A DNA stretch of 64,000 nucleotides, from positions 62,001 to 126,000 of the forward strand of contig NZ_JABMLE010000005.1 of the NCBI RefSeq assembly GCF_013205025.1, in the 5' to 3' direction. Origin of the DNA: Rathayibacter sp. VKM Ac-2857. GTDB taxonomy: Bacteria > Actinomycetota > Actinomycetes > Actinomycetales > Microbacteriaceae. Below the pieces are notes generated by a model, which was given only the letters and a program-made list of their open reading frames with translations, had not been told where the DNA came from and searched no databases. Made by a program: the position numbers and the translations under genes. This document shows positions 17,232 to 26,201 of the stretch, in pieces (the first letter of the stretch is position 1; every line of letters starts with the position of its first letter).

Positions 17232-19651
17232 GCAGGTGCTCCTTCGGATCGTGATGTGCTGACGTCGGCACCGGACCGCGCGAGGAACGCCGCGACGAGA
17301 GCGGCGAACTCGTCTGGACGCTCGATCTGGGGCATGTGCCCGGTATCGGCGAACACGTGCGACTGGGCATCGGGCAGAGCCGCCACCGCCGCTCTGAGCT
17401 GATGCGAGGGGAGCACACGGTCACGGTCGCCCCAGAGGATCAACAGCGGGATGTCCAGCTCGGCCAGCTCGCGCAGCAGCCGCTCGCGCCACTCGGGGCG
17501 CACGCCGCGGAACGTTCCGAGGTCGTGCACGATGTCCAGCGTGGTCCTCGCATGGTCAGGGCGCTGAGCGAGAGCGAAGGCCCGGGCGATGCGCTCCTGC
17601 GTGGCGAGGGATCTGTCGTGGAAGAGCGACTGCACCGTTCGAGCGGATCTGCTGATGGCGGGCCGCATCAGGCGCGTTCCGATCGGCTTGACGGCCAGCA
17701 GCCGCAGGACCACGGTCACCTCGGTGCCGAATCCCGCACTGTTGGCGAGGACGATCGCCGACACTCGATCCGGATGCGCCACGGCGACGATCATCCCCAC
17801 GGCGCCACCGAGCGAATTGCCGAGGATCCCGACCGGCCCGACCACGCCGAGAGCATCGAGGAAGCCGGGCAGCACGCCTGCCAGCATCTGCAGAGTCAAC
17901 GGTGCCGCCGGCCGCTGCGAGTACGCGAAGCCGGGCAGGTCGAGGCTGACCACCCGGTGCGAGGCCGAGAGCCGATCGTGCTGCTCGCTCCAGTCCTCGA
18001 GACTCTGGCCGATGCCGTGGAGGAGAAGGAGCGGAGGGCCGGTACCGGTGTCCCGGTACCGCAGACGGAGGCCGCCGACGGTCAGGTAGCCGCTTCCCGG
18101 CAGAGCGAGCTCCGGGCCGTCGGACCCCGCGACGCCGCTCCGGATCGGATCGCCTCGATGGCTGAAATGCACATCGTCCGTGATCCTCCCCCGTCGGAGC
18201 TGGAGGAAATCGCGCAGATAATTCTGACGGAGTCGCCACGGTGAGCGCTGCCCCTGCCTGGGCAGCTGGGCCGAGCCGCGCAGGATGTATCCCGCCTGGA
18301 GGTCGATGAGCGGGACGAGCGGTCCTTCGCGGACGGATACGGGAGCCTGCGGTGTGACGATGTTGTATCCGCGTCGATCCATCCTGCGTAGGACTCTGGC
18401 GACGTAGCGCGCCACCAGGTCGGCTTTGAGGGTCCAGGACGCGTTCGTGTACCCGATCGTGAGCGCGAAGTTGGGAACGCCGGTCAGCATCATCCCCTTG
18501 TACGAGATCGTGTCGGGAACATCGACGGATCGGCCGTCCACCGTGAGTCGGATGCCGCCCATCACGAGCAGGTTGAGCCCGGTCGCAGTCACGATGATGT
18601 CGGCGTCGAGAGATCCCCCCGATGCCAGCTCGATTCCACCGTCGGTCACCCGCTCGATGCGGTCGGTCACGATGTCGGCGGCGCCCCTGCTGATCGCGGC
18701 GTAGAGGTCGCCGTCGGGGATCGCGCAGAGGCGCTGATCCCAGGGCTGGTAGCTCGGAGCGAGGTGGGTGTCGACGGCGAAGTCGGCAGGCAGCGCCGCC
18801 ACGGCGGCCTTGCGCAGAAGTGATTTCATCACCTCGGGACGACGCCGACTCAGCTGGTACGTGAACATCGAGTACGCGATGTTCTTCACCCGGATGAGGT
18901 CGTAGGCGAGCTGGGCCGGCAGCCGTCCGCGGAGCCGGTCGGCGAGCGCATCGCGCGAGGGCACGGCGCCGATGTAGGTCGGCGATCGCTGAAGCATCGT
19001 GACGTGCGCAGCAGAGGCGGCCATCGACGGCACGAGTGTCACCGCGGTCGCGCCGCTTCCGATCACGACCACCCGCTTGCCGGCGTAGTCGAGGTCGGCG
19101 GGCCAGTGCTGCGGATGCACCACCGTGCCCGCGAAGTCCTCGATGCCCGGGAGCTGCGGAGTGAAACCTTCGTCGTACCGGTAGTAGCCCGAGCACACGA
19201 ACAGGAAGGAGCAGGTGAAGGTCACAGTGGTGGCCGGATCGAGGCCTTCCGCGCCCGACCCCGTCGGATACTCGTGATGGTCGGTGTGCACGGCGGTGAC
19301 GGTCCAGGCGGCCTCCGCTGTCGACCACTCGGCAGCGATCACTCGGTGGTTCGTGCGGATTCGGTCGGAGAGTCCTTCAGCCTCCACCGTGTCGAGCACG
19401 TACCGACGGATGGACTCGCCGTCGGCGATCGCCTTCCCGTCGGTCCATGGTCGGAACGAGTATCCGAGGGTGTACATGTCCGAATCGGAGCGGATGCCGG
19501 GATAGCGGAAGAGATCCCAGGTTCCCCCGACTTCGGATCGCGATTCGAGGATCAGAAGATTCTTCCCCGGGAGATCTCGCCGGAGGTGGCTGGCGGCTCC
19601 GATTCCACTGAGTCCGCCGCCGACGATCAACACATCGATGTGTTCTGACAT
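17228..19651 (-). CDS. Baeyer-Villiger monooxygenase fused to an alpha/beta-hydrolase
   Basis: This 807-residue two-domain protein starts with a type I flavin monooxygenase (about 1-500). The FAD-binding GGGLSG is at 11-16, the exact Baeyer-Villiger fingerprint FxGxxxHxxxWP is at 173-184 (FAGTVVHPQHWP), and the NADPH-binding GSGATA is near 200. A hydrolase domain (about 525-800) follows with LLLLHGIGQS near 542, nucleophile GNSLGG near 612, acid in WGDRDR near 742 and base in DTGHMPQ near 771. Chemistry expected: ketone plus O2 and NADPH to ester, then ester hydrolysis to alcohol and acid, in one chain. The start MSEHIDVLIV at 19651 is the usual one for the family. It is coupled to the SDR gene downstream. 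Confidence 0.9.
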   Translation of the reverse strand: MSEHIDVLIVGGGLSGIGAASHLRRDLPGKNLLILESRSEVGGTWDLFRYPGIRSDSDMYTLGYSFRPWTDGKAIADGESIRRYVLDTVEAEGLSDRIRTNHRVIAAEWSTAEAAWTVTAVHTDHHEYPTGSGAEGLDPATTVTFTCSFLFVCSGYYRYDEGFTPQLPGIEDFAGTVVHPQHWPADLDYAGKRVVVIGSGATAVTLVPSMAASAAHVTMLQRSPTYIGAVPSRDALADRLRGRLPAQLAYDLIRVKNIAYSMFTYQLSRRRPEVMKSLLRKAAVAALPADFAVDTHLAPSYQPWDQRLCAIPDGDLYAAISRGAADIVTDRIERVTDGGIELASGGSLDADIIVTATGLNLLVMGGIRLTVDGRSVDVPDTISYKGMMLTGVPNFALTIGYTNASWTLKADLVARYVARVLRRMDRRGYNIVTPQAPVSVREGPLVPLIDLQAGYILRGSAQLPRQGQRSPWRLRQNYLRDFLQLRRGRITDDVHFSHRGDPIRSGVAGSDGPELALPGSGYLTVGGLRLRYRDTGTGPPLLLLHGIGQSLEDWSEQHDRLSASHRVVSLDLPGFAYSQRPAAPLTLQMLAGVLPGFLDALGVVGPVGILGNSLGGAVGMIVAVAHPDRVSAIVLANSAGFGTEVTVVLRLLAVKPIGTRLMRPAISRSARTVQSLFHDRSLATQERIARAFALAQRPDHARTTLDIVHDLGTFRGVRPEWRERLLRELAELDIPLLILWGDRDRVLPSHQLRAAVAALPDAQSHVFADTGHMPQIERPDEFAALVAAFLARSGADVSTSRSEGAPA

Positions 19652-19870
19652 GTCCTGCACCTTAGACCAGATGCCGATGCCCAAGACGGCATGTCGACCT
19701 TGCAGTGACGCCCTCCGACCCGGAACAGGGGCCGACGCCGCGGTCGTCGCTTCGGGGCCCGCCGTTGTCACGGGGGGGGGGGGGGGCTCCTCGAGCACGA
19801 GTTAGGGCATCGACGCCGCGAGCGCGGCCGGTGAAGGGCGGAGCGTCGCCCCGGTCCGTCGCTGATCCAT
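19652..19870. other. intergenic region with a 15-base G tract
   Basis: Between the monooxygenase start and the last gene of the conjugation operon (both on the minus strand) lies a run of 15 G at 19772-19786. This is also the left edge of the conjugation block. No convincing gene, terminator or att-like repeat was seen. Confidence 0.5.
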
Positions 19871-20320
19871 TCAAGCGAGCGCGTCTGATTGTTTGTCAGG
19901 CGGGAAGTAGCCCTCAGGCGGGGCCGTGTAGGGCAACGGGTCACCCGGCTTGCTCTCGTCCTCCGAGCCGGCGAATGGCCCGTCCGGGGAGAGCAGCACG
20001 GCCATCTGGCGATCGCAGTGGGTCAGCCACCAGTCACTCATCGCAGCAGGGTCCTGACGCGCTTTCTCCCACGCCCGCCACAGCGACTCGATGCGACTAA
20101 TCGCCTCTTCGCTCTTCCACCACGAGGCGCGCCACCGGTAGTTGCCGCGTCCGGGTCGCGTGATCGCGCGGCGGTACTTGTACCGGAGCTGCTTGCGCAT
20201 GAACTCGTCCGCAGAGCCGAAGAACAGCTCCGGCGTCGGATCCTCCGACGCTTCTTCGTCCGGCTCCGACGTCTCGTCCGCGTCGACGTCGGGCTCGGCG
20301 TCGAAGTCGTATACGCTCAT
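19871..20320 (-). CDS. DUF4913-like hypothetical protein of conjugative elements
   Basis: This 149-residue protein has a very acidic N-terminus (residues 1-30) followed by a basic, Trp-rich core (YRRAITRP, YRWRASWWKSEEAISRIESLWRAWE, WWLTHCDRQM). The core resembles DUF4913 proteins found beside TraG/VirD4 genes in actinobacterial conjugative elements. No enzyme motif is seen. It is the last gene of the minus-strand tra operon, starting two bases after the coupling-protein stop, and may be an accessory of that ATPase. The family assignment is from recognition, not a search. Confidence 0.7.
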   Translation of the reverse strand: MSVYDFDAEPDVDADETSEPDEEASEDPTPELFFGSADEFMRKQLRYKYRRAITRPGRGNYRWRASWWKSEEAISRIESLWRAWEKARQDPAAMSDWWLTHCDRQMAVLLSPDGPFAGSEDESKPGDPLPYTAPPEGYFPPDKQSDALA

Positions 20321-20322
20321 CG

Positions 20323-22059
20323 CTACGCCGCCGTCCGGCCGGGCTCGTGCGCGGCGATCGACGCCTTGATCGCGTCGACGCTAGCCTTCGTGCCGCTGTA
20401 CCAGGGCACGGTGCGCAGCAGCGCTGCGCGGTTGCCGGAGGAGAACATGACCGCACGCCCGCGGGGCATGTCGGCGAGCTCCTGCACTTCGAGGATCTTC
20501 TCTCGCTTCAACGCGGTGTTGGTGGAGCGCACGCCCTTGTTCATGCTGACGGAGGTCGTCTCGCGGTCGTACGTGCCGATCAGGTCCGACATCTCGCCCA
20601 GGAACGCCGGTTCGGAGACGCCGCCCGCGTAGACCTTCACGTTGGAGGCGGACCAGAGTTTGCGCATCCCGTCCTGCCCGAACACGGCGATGCCTTGGCT
20701 ATAGGACTGGAACACGCTCATGATCGGGATACCCCTCGAGCCGAAGTGGCTGTAGAGGTCGGGGAGGTCGGTCCACCGGCACACGTTCGCGGCCTCGTCC
20801 AGAAGCCCCAGCAGCGGCGTCTGCAGTCGGCCACCGGGCGAGTTCGCGGCCAGCTCCTCCGCCGCCTCGATCGTGGCCGCGGTGAGCGCCGTCACGAGCG
20901 GGCCGGCGGTGCCGGCGCCCTCCTTGGAGAGGCTGTAGAGGGTGCCGGTGCCCTTCACGAACTCGTGCGGGTCGAACTGCGGCCGCGGCGTCACCGGAGA
21001 CGGGTCGGGGTTCACCCACCGTTCGATGCCGGAGTTGTTCAGGCAGGCGGCCATCCGCTCGGCGGAGGAGTAGATGCCGTCGCGCTGCTTCTCGGTGGCC
21101 TGCTGCACGGCGCTGACGCTCTCCGCGATCCGGCGGTAGCCGGCCCGCTCCAGATACTCGACCGGCTGCGTGCGGGAGACGTTGGTCAGCCACTCGTACA
21201 CGTCGGTGACGGGACGGTTCCCGACCGCGGCCGCGAGCAGGAACGCGGCGAGCAGGTTCTGCCCCTTGCCATCGAAGTACGCATCCGTCTTCGCGCCCGG
21301 GGCCGTGGTGCCGGAGGCGAAGTGCTGCGCCATCTTGGCCGCCTTGGTGTCGTCGGTGACGTAGGAGAGCGGGTTCCACCACCAGGGGGGCTCCTCCGAC
21401 GCGACGCGCTGCGGATCGAACACCCACACCGGCCCCACGGCTGCGCGCGGGTCACGGGTCGCGTCCAGCACGTCGCGCTTGTTCGACGTCGTGACCACCG
21501 CGCCCGGAGCGGCAGTGATCGCGGGGATGACGAGCGACGTCGACTTCCCGACGCGCGGACCGGCAATCAGGATCATCATGTCCTCGAACGAGGCGTAGAC
21601 GGTGCGCGCGCCCATCAGCATCTTCCCGATCGGAACGCCGGGGTTCCCGATGACGCCGAGGCGCTGCGACTTCTTCAACGCCGCCTTCTCCTGCATCGAC
21701 GCGAGATCCCGGGTCGGTGCCATGTAGCGGGCGGCGTGGTCGACGTTCGTGCGACCCTTCGCGCCCATGGCGCGCATCCACAGCACCCACACCCCGATCA
21801 AGACGAGGACGCCACCGAAGACCGCGGCGATCATCGTTCCCGATGCAGGCCACGAGTAAACGCCCTTCCGCAGGCCCTCGATCATCGAGAACGGATCCGC
21901 TGTGATCCCGGCGTTCACGCCGTCCATGTCAGAGCCGATCTTCATCGACACCGCGAAGCCGATGATCGCGATGATCGCCGCGACCGCCGACACGAGAATC
22001 AGCGTCTCGTTGCCGGCTTTCCCGGGCTCGCGTCGGCGGTTGTTCATCGTCGCGGTCAT
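20323..22059 (-). CDS. type IV coupling protein, TraG/VirD4-like ATPase
   Basis: This 578-residue protein has two N-terminal membrane helices (about 18-40 and 75-95) and a cytosolic FtsK/TraG-type ATPase. Walker A is AGPRVGKST (near 168) and Walker B is LLGLLDEAANV. The start at 22059 has AAGGAG nicely spaced. Coupling proteins deliver the relaxase-DNA complex to the type IV secretion channel at the inner membrane. It lies downstream of the VirB4-like and SCO6880-like genes on the same strand. No relaxase gene is found in the window, so its usual partner must be encoded elsewhere or be of an unrecognised type. Confidence 0.9.
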   Translation of the reverse strand: MTATMNNRRREPGKAGNETLILVSAVAAIIAIIGFAVSMKIGSDMDGVNAGITADPFSMIEGLRKGVYSWPASGTMIAAVFGGVLVLIGVWVLWMRAMGAKGRTNVDHAARYMAPTRDLASMQEKAALKKSQRLGVIGNPGVPIGKMLMGARTVYASFEDMMILIAGPRVGKSTSLVIPAITAAPGAVVTTSNKRDVLDATRDPRAAVGPVWVFDPQRVASEEPPWWWNPLSYVTDDTKAAKMAQHFASGTTAPGAKTDAYFDGKGQNLLAAFLLAAAVGNRPVTDVYEWLTNVSRTQPVEYLERAGYRRIAESVSAVQQATEKQRDGIYSSAERMAACLNNSGIERWVNPDPSPVTPRPQFDPHEFVKGTGTLYSLSKEGAGTAGPLVTALTAATIEAAEELAANSPGGRLQTPLLGLLDEAANVCRWTDLPDLYSHFGSRGIPIMSVFQSYSQGIAVFGQDGMRKLWSASNVKVYAGGVSEPAFLGEMSDLIGTYDRETTSVSMNKGVRSTNTALKREKILEVQELADMPRGRAVMFSSGNRAALLRTVPWYSGTKASVDAIKASIAAHEPGRTAA

Positions 22060-22158
22060 GCTGCAGCTCCTTCAAACAGTGCGGTCACGGTGAGGGTCGG
22101 CGGCGAAGAGCTCACGCGCTGCACCGTCGAAGCAGGTCGGCGCGGCTGCGGGTGGCTG

Positions 22159-22437
22159 TCACGACGTCGCCATCTCGAGCAGCGGAACGGGTGAAGGCAG
22201 GAATCGTCGCGGCTCGCACCGCTCGTAGATCGGGCCGTCGTAGCGCTGCGTCGCGTCGGCTGCCGCGGCCTCGCAGCTCGAGCCCCAGGTGAGGACGGCC
22301 TGGCCGTTGTCTACGTACTCGACCGGAAGGTCCGTCATGTGGTGCGAGTGCGGGAGCGTCGACGTCATCGAGCAGCCCCAGAGGTATCCGTCGTAGACGA
22401 CCGTCGACGTGCAGCTCATACGATCACCCGGTCTCAC
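22159..22437 (-). CDS. small hypothetical protein in tra operon
   Basis: Up to 92 residues, beginning with GTG at 22437, which overlaps the stop of the previous small gene (GTGA). An internal ATG at 22419 (MSCTSTVVYDG) is an alternative start with no better ribosome site. The protein has four or five cysteines and no clear membrane segment. No family is recognised. Coupled position inside the conjugation operon argues that it is real. Confidence 0.55.
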   Translation of the reverse strand: MRPGDRMSCTSTVVYDGYLWGCSMTSTLPHSHHMTDLPVEYVDNGQAVLTWGSSCEAAAADATQRYDGPIYERCEPRRFLPSPVPLLEMATS

Positions 22438-22610
22438 TGGTCCCAGGCGACGAAGCCCGCCATCAGGGCGATCCCGGTCCAGCAGCCCGTGAGCAGGAAC
22501 CGATCGCGTTCCGCCGCCCCCTGACGGTGGGCGGCGATCACGCTGATGATCGCGGCACCGGCCGCGCCGGCCGCGACGCCGGTCGCGCCGAGGGCGACGA
22601 GGACGCTCAC
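22434..22610 (-). CDS. 58-residue membrane protein in tra operon
   Basis: Starts with GTG at 22610, overlapping the TGA of the VirB4-like gene (GTGA), with GGAG upstream. It ends in TGA at 22434-22436, itself overlapping the GTG of the next gene. The product has two hydrophobic segments, VSVLVALGATGVAAG through SVIAA and TGCWTGIALMAGFVA, separated by a charged loop with HRQGAAERDR. Such small double-pass proteins occur in type IV secretion operons, but no family is recognised. Confidence 0.65.
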   Translation of the reverse strand: MSVLVALGATGVAAGAAGAAIISVIAAHRQGAAERDRFLLTGCWTGIALMAGFVAWDQ

Positions 22611-24568
22611 GGCAGGATCTCCACCACGACCGGATCGGTCGCCTGGGGCTCGTTCGCGCGTCCGGCTCGGGAGGTGGTGTGCCAGAGCTTGTTGGTGTCG
22701 TTGACGTCGAGCTCGGCGGCGGTGAGCTGCACCCGGATCGGGATGCCGGGCCGGCCGCCCACCTTGATCAGGAACCGTCCGCGCCCGGGAGGCTCGGACT
22801 CGTGTCCCGAGACGGGGTCCCAGGCGGGCGGGTCCTGCCAGCTGGTGAGCATCGACTGTTCCGCGTTCGATAGCGGCACCGCGGAGGTCAGCAGCGGCAT
22901 CTCAGCGCCCGGGAGGCCGCCGCAGATAACCATGCCGGAGCGTTCCACGAAGCCCTTGGCCTTCATCTGGTCCTCCTGCGAGGCCAGGGCGAGGAGGTCG
23001 GACATGGTGTGGCTGATCATCGCGAGGCCCACGCCGCGGGCGCGGTTGAGGCGGGTGAGCGCGTCGACGCGATCGACCATGCCTTTGCCTGCGCGCAGCG
23101 CCCGCCACAGCTCATCGAGGATCACGAAGTAGTGCCGGCGGGGCTCCAGCCCGGCTTCCGCGAGGGCGGAGGCGACGTTGACGGTCCCGAACCCGGCGGA
23201 CCAGCAGGCGAGAAGGATGCTCGCCTGCAGATCACCTTCGGAGTCATCGATCGAGGACACGTCGTAGACCACGGGGCGGTCTCGCCGCATCGGGGTGGTG
23301 GTCTGGCGGGAGAAGATCTCTCCCAGCCGGCCGCCGGTGGTGAGGCCGATGAGGGAGGCTTCCAGGTTCTCGGTGATCGCCTTGTAGCGGGTGAGGTCGC
23401 CGCGGTCGAGGGCGACTTGACGGATCTCGTCGGGTGCGGCCTGGATGACGGCGAGGAGGTCCGCGAGGACGGGGATGCCCTCGTGCGTCTCGTCCAGGTA
23501 TTTCAGCGCCCGGTCGATGATCGTCTCCTCCCGGTCACTCGGCGGCTCGGAGCGCAGGATCGTCAGCAGCGCGGCGATCATCGTGTGCCGGCGGCCGTGA
23601 GCATCAGCGAGCACTTGAGATGCGAGGCGCTGGGACTTCACGGCGTGCTTGCGCTCCTCCGTCGAGTTCTCGCCGTGATCGTCGAGCTCGACGGCCCGCT
23701 CGAGAGCCGCGTCCGCGTCGGCGCGCAGACGCGCTGCGGCGGTGGTCGCCTCGCCGGGGTCGAGGATGTTGAGGTAGCCGCGACCGCGGCCCAGGGTGAT
23801 GACCTGCCCGTCCATCGCCCGGATCAGGTCCACGTAGTCGGGCTTCAAGTCCCCGAGGACCAGCGGGAGGGTGCCGTATCCGGCGAGCCCTGTCGCCATG
23901 CGCCGGGTGAGGGAGGACTTGCCCAGGCCCGGCTTGCCGAGGACGAACATCGACGGGTTGGAGATGAGCTGCGCCCGCTGGAACCAGCTGATCGGGTCGC
24001 ACAGCACCGACGCGCCCGTGGCGAGGTTCTTCCCCAGCGGCACGCCGATCATCGGTGTGCCAGTGCCGACCGAGAACGGGTACAGCCCGCACACCTGCAC
24101 GGTCGTCGCGCGGAATTCATCGGCGGGCTGGATCGAGACGGCCTGCCCGCCGCCGCGGCCCAGCCATCCCGTCGGCGTCGGCCGCATCGGGCGCTTGGGG
24201 GCCGGCTCCTTCTCGATCTTCTGCTTGCCGCCCTGGTGCGGGATCGCCGGCTTCTTCCGGGACCGCTTGGAGGGCTTATCGCGGGCGAGCGGCGAGGCCG
24301 CGGCCCGCGCTAGGGCGGCGTCCTCTTGCGCCTTCCGGGTCCGGCGGGGTACCGCGCGGCTGTCCGTCGTCGCCGCTTCCGCAGCGTCCGTCGACGGCGC
24401 ACCGACCGCTCCCGTGGGGACGGCCGTGTCGAGCACGTCGACGTCGCCGGTGTCCTCGATCCGGTCGACGTCGGCGGCGCCGGTAGGCAGCTCGTCGCCC
24501 TCGGCGGCGATCGCGTTGACGGGTTCGATGTCGCGGTGGCGGGAGAAGAGCTTGGTAGCGATGCTCAC
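22607..24568 (-). CDS. VirB4-like conjugation ATPase
   Basis: This 653-residue protein has a low-complexity N-terminus (1-150) and a P-loop ATPase: Walker A GKPGLGKSS and Walker B YFVILDELWRAL, with QxxR-like and VISHT-type motifs after it. This is the energising ATPase of type IV secretion in Gram-positive elements, acting at the cytosolic face of the membrane. The GTG at 24568 is set by AGGAGG seven bases upstream. A hairpin at 24631-24662 separates it from the SCO6880-like gene upstream. Confidence 0.85.
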   Translation of the reverse strand: MSIATKLFSRHRDIEPVNAIAAEGDELPTGAADVDRIEDTGDVDVLDTAVPTGAVGAPSTDAAEAATTDSRAVPRRTRKAQEDAALARAAASPLARDKPSKRSRKKPAIPHQGGKQKIEKEPAPKRPMRPTPTGWLGRGGGQAVSIQPADEFRATTVQVCGLYPFSVGTGTPMIGVPLGKNLATGASVLCDPISWFQRAQLISNPSMFVLGKPGLGKSSLTRRMATGLAGYGTLPLVLGDLKPDYVDLIRAMDGQVITLGRGRGYLNILDPGEATTAAARLRADADAALERAVELDDHGENSTEERKHAVKSQRLASQVLADAHGRRHTMIAALLTILRSEPPSDREETIIDRALKYLDETHEGIPVLADLLAVIQAAPDEIRQVALDRGDLTRYKAITENLEASLIGLTTGGRLGEIFSRQTTTPMRRDRPVVYDVSSIDDSEGDLQASILLACWSAGFGTVNVASALAEAGLEPRRHYFVILDELWRALRAGKGMVDRVDALTRLNRARGVGLAMISHTMSDLLALASQEDQMKAKGFVERSGMVICGGLPGAEMPLLTSAVPLSNAEQSMLTSWQDPPAWDPVSGHESEPPGRGRFLIKVGGRPGIPIRVQLTAAELDVNDTNKLWHTTSRAGRANEPQATDPVVVEILP

Positions 24569-24630
24569 TGGGGGCCTCCTAGAAGGGGCGAAACGACGGC
24601 GAGGACGGGCGAGGGCTGAGGGTTAAGCCG

Positions 24631-24662
24631 GGACGGCACCGGACGTGTGTCCAGTGCCGTCC
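24631..24662 (-). terminator. stem-loop between SCO6880-like and VirB4-like genes
   Basis: GGACGGCAC and GTGCCGTCC (24631-24639 and 24654-24662) pair, then GGAC/GTCC pairs inside after a one-base bulge on each side, with loop gtgt. On the minus strand it follows the SCO6880-like stop by 18 bases. It may attenuate transcription within the operon. Confidence 0.6.
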
Positions 24663-24680
24663 TGGTGGTGGCGGTGTCCG

Positions 24681-26198
24681 TCACAGGGCTTCCCGGACCT
24701 CGTTGGGGATGCGCAGATGGCGCGGCAGGACCAGCCCGAGCGGGAGCGCGGCGGCGAAGGCGGAGTCCTGCGACCCGAACGCCGGCCGCATCCGCAGCCG
24801 AGCCGCGGACGTCAACGAGTCGATCGCGGCCCGCGCTTCGGGCTCCTGGGTGCGGTCCATCGTTGTGGCGGTGACGATCAGGCCGAAGTTCATAAGCCCG
24901 GCGCCGGAGGCTTCCTCCGCCGCCGTCGCCTGCGCCGAACGGGTCGAGAGCGTCGAGCGAGCGGTCGGCTTGGTGGACGCCGAGCTGTTGAACTGCGCAG
25001 CGTTGAGGTCCGCTTCCACCAGTGCGGCAGCTCGTGCCGGGTCGATCGGGCGGTAGAGCAGGGTGACGCGTTTGCGGGCGACGTCCCGGTGCGGTGCGAG
25101 CAGACGAGCGAGGATGCCCGCCTGCACCACCCCGCGCGGCGGAGCGGTCATCGTCCACGACGTCGACACGGCCCCGTCGTGCCGGTACGAGTCCCAGTGC
25201 GCTTCGGCCGCGGCGGGGCCGACGTCGGTCCAGGACAGGTCGGCCGTCTCGCCCGCTGCGCGGGCCTGGTCGATCAGGACTGCCGCGTCAGGGTCGTAGG
25301 CGGTGCGGATGACCTCGCACAGCTCTTGCGCGTTGAGGGGCCGTGCAGCGCCGGCGCCGGTCGCTGCGAGGGAGGACGTCAGGCCGGGGATGCGGGCGGA
25401 GAGGTCGGAGGCGACTTCCTTCGCGTTGCGGCGCTTCCCGCCGATGCGGGCCGTCGCCGTGAACGTCAGAGCGATGTAGGCGCGGATGGTCGCGGATCCG
25501 ACCGGGTATGTCTCTACGACCTCTTGGAGCATTGCTCGAGCGAAGAGCGGGGCGTCCGGGTCCATCGATCCCTCGACCTCACCGCGCAGGCGGGTGCCGG
25601 TGTCGGGGGCTGTCTCGACGGTGACGGAGGCCGCCTCGATGCCGGGCTCGTCTCCGAGGTTGGCGAGCCAGATGCCGTACTCCGCGACCTGGTTGTTGAT
25701 CTGCTCCTGATCCACCAGCGCGGCGCCGTCCGGCTCCGTCGCCAGGACGACCGTGAAGTGCCGAGTGGTCGGGGTGCTGATCAGGGCGAAACGTCGGCCG
25801 TGGGAGTCCTCATGCTCGGTGAGCTGGGACGCCGCGGCCAAGCCAGGCAGCTGGAAGGTGCCCCACTTGGCACGTCCGGTCGGGCCGGAGCGGTAGATGT
25901 TCGCCCCTTTGCTCTTGGTGCGCCACCAGTTCACGCGGACCACCGTCCTTCCCAGGGCCGACTGCCCGTGCTTGTCCTTGACCGAGACGGTCAGGAGGAT
26001 GCCGCCGAAGATCCCGGCGACGATGAGAGCCGGCCCGAGGCCGGAGAACATGGACGCGATGATCGAGGCGACGATGCCCACGAACATCACGAGGGTGGCG
26101 AGCTGCCCGAGCCCGCCGAGGCCGGCGGTCTGGGGCTTTCGCCAGTTGCCGTAGGTGCGTGCCTTGACCGGATCGGTCGCGGTAGCGGTGCTGGTCAT
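24681..26198 (-). CDS. SCO6880-family conjugation protein
   Basis: This 505-residue protein begins with two membrane helices (about 29-75; TLVMFVGIVASIIASMF and PALIVAGIFGGILLTVSV), continuing as a long soluble region without Walker motifs. This layout and the N-terminal RTYGNWRKP are those of SCO6880-family proteins. They combine a PrgI/VirB3-like membrane part with a VirB4-like N-terminal domain and stand before the VirB4 ATPase in actinobacterial conjugative elements. It is likely part of the inner-membrane complex together with the VirB4-like protein. Confidence 0.8.
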   Translation of the reverse strand: MTSTATATDPVKARTYGNWRKPQTAGLGGLGQLATLVMFVGIVASIIASMFSGLGPALIVAGIFGGILLTVSVKDKHGQSALGRTVVRVNWWRTKSKGANIYRSGPTGRAKWGTFQLPGLAAASQLTEHEDSHGRRFALISTPTTRHFTVVLATEPDGAALVDQEQINNQVAEYGIWLANLGDEPGIEAASVTVETAPDTGTRLRGEVEGSMDPDAPLFARAMLQEVVETYPVGSATIRAYIALTFTATARIGGKRRNAKEVASDLSARIPGLTSSLAATGAGAARPLNAQELCEVIRTAYDPDAAVLIDQARAAGETADLSWTDVGPAAAEAHWDSYRHDGAVSTSWTMTAPPRGVVQAGILARLLAPHRDVARKRVTLLYRPIDPARAAALVEADLNAAQFNSSASTKPTARSTLSTRSAQATAAEEASGAGLMNFGLIVTATTMDRTQEPEARAAIDSLTSAARLRMRPAFGSQDSAFAAALPLGLVLPRHLRIPNEVREAL

Positions 26199-26201
26199 GA
26201 G

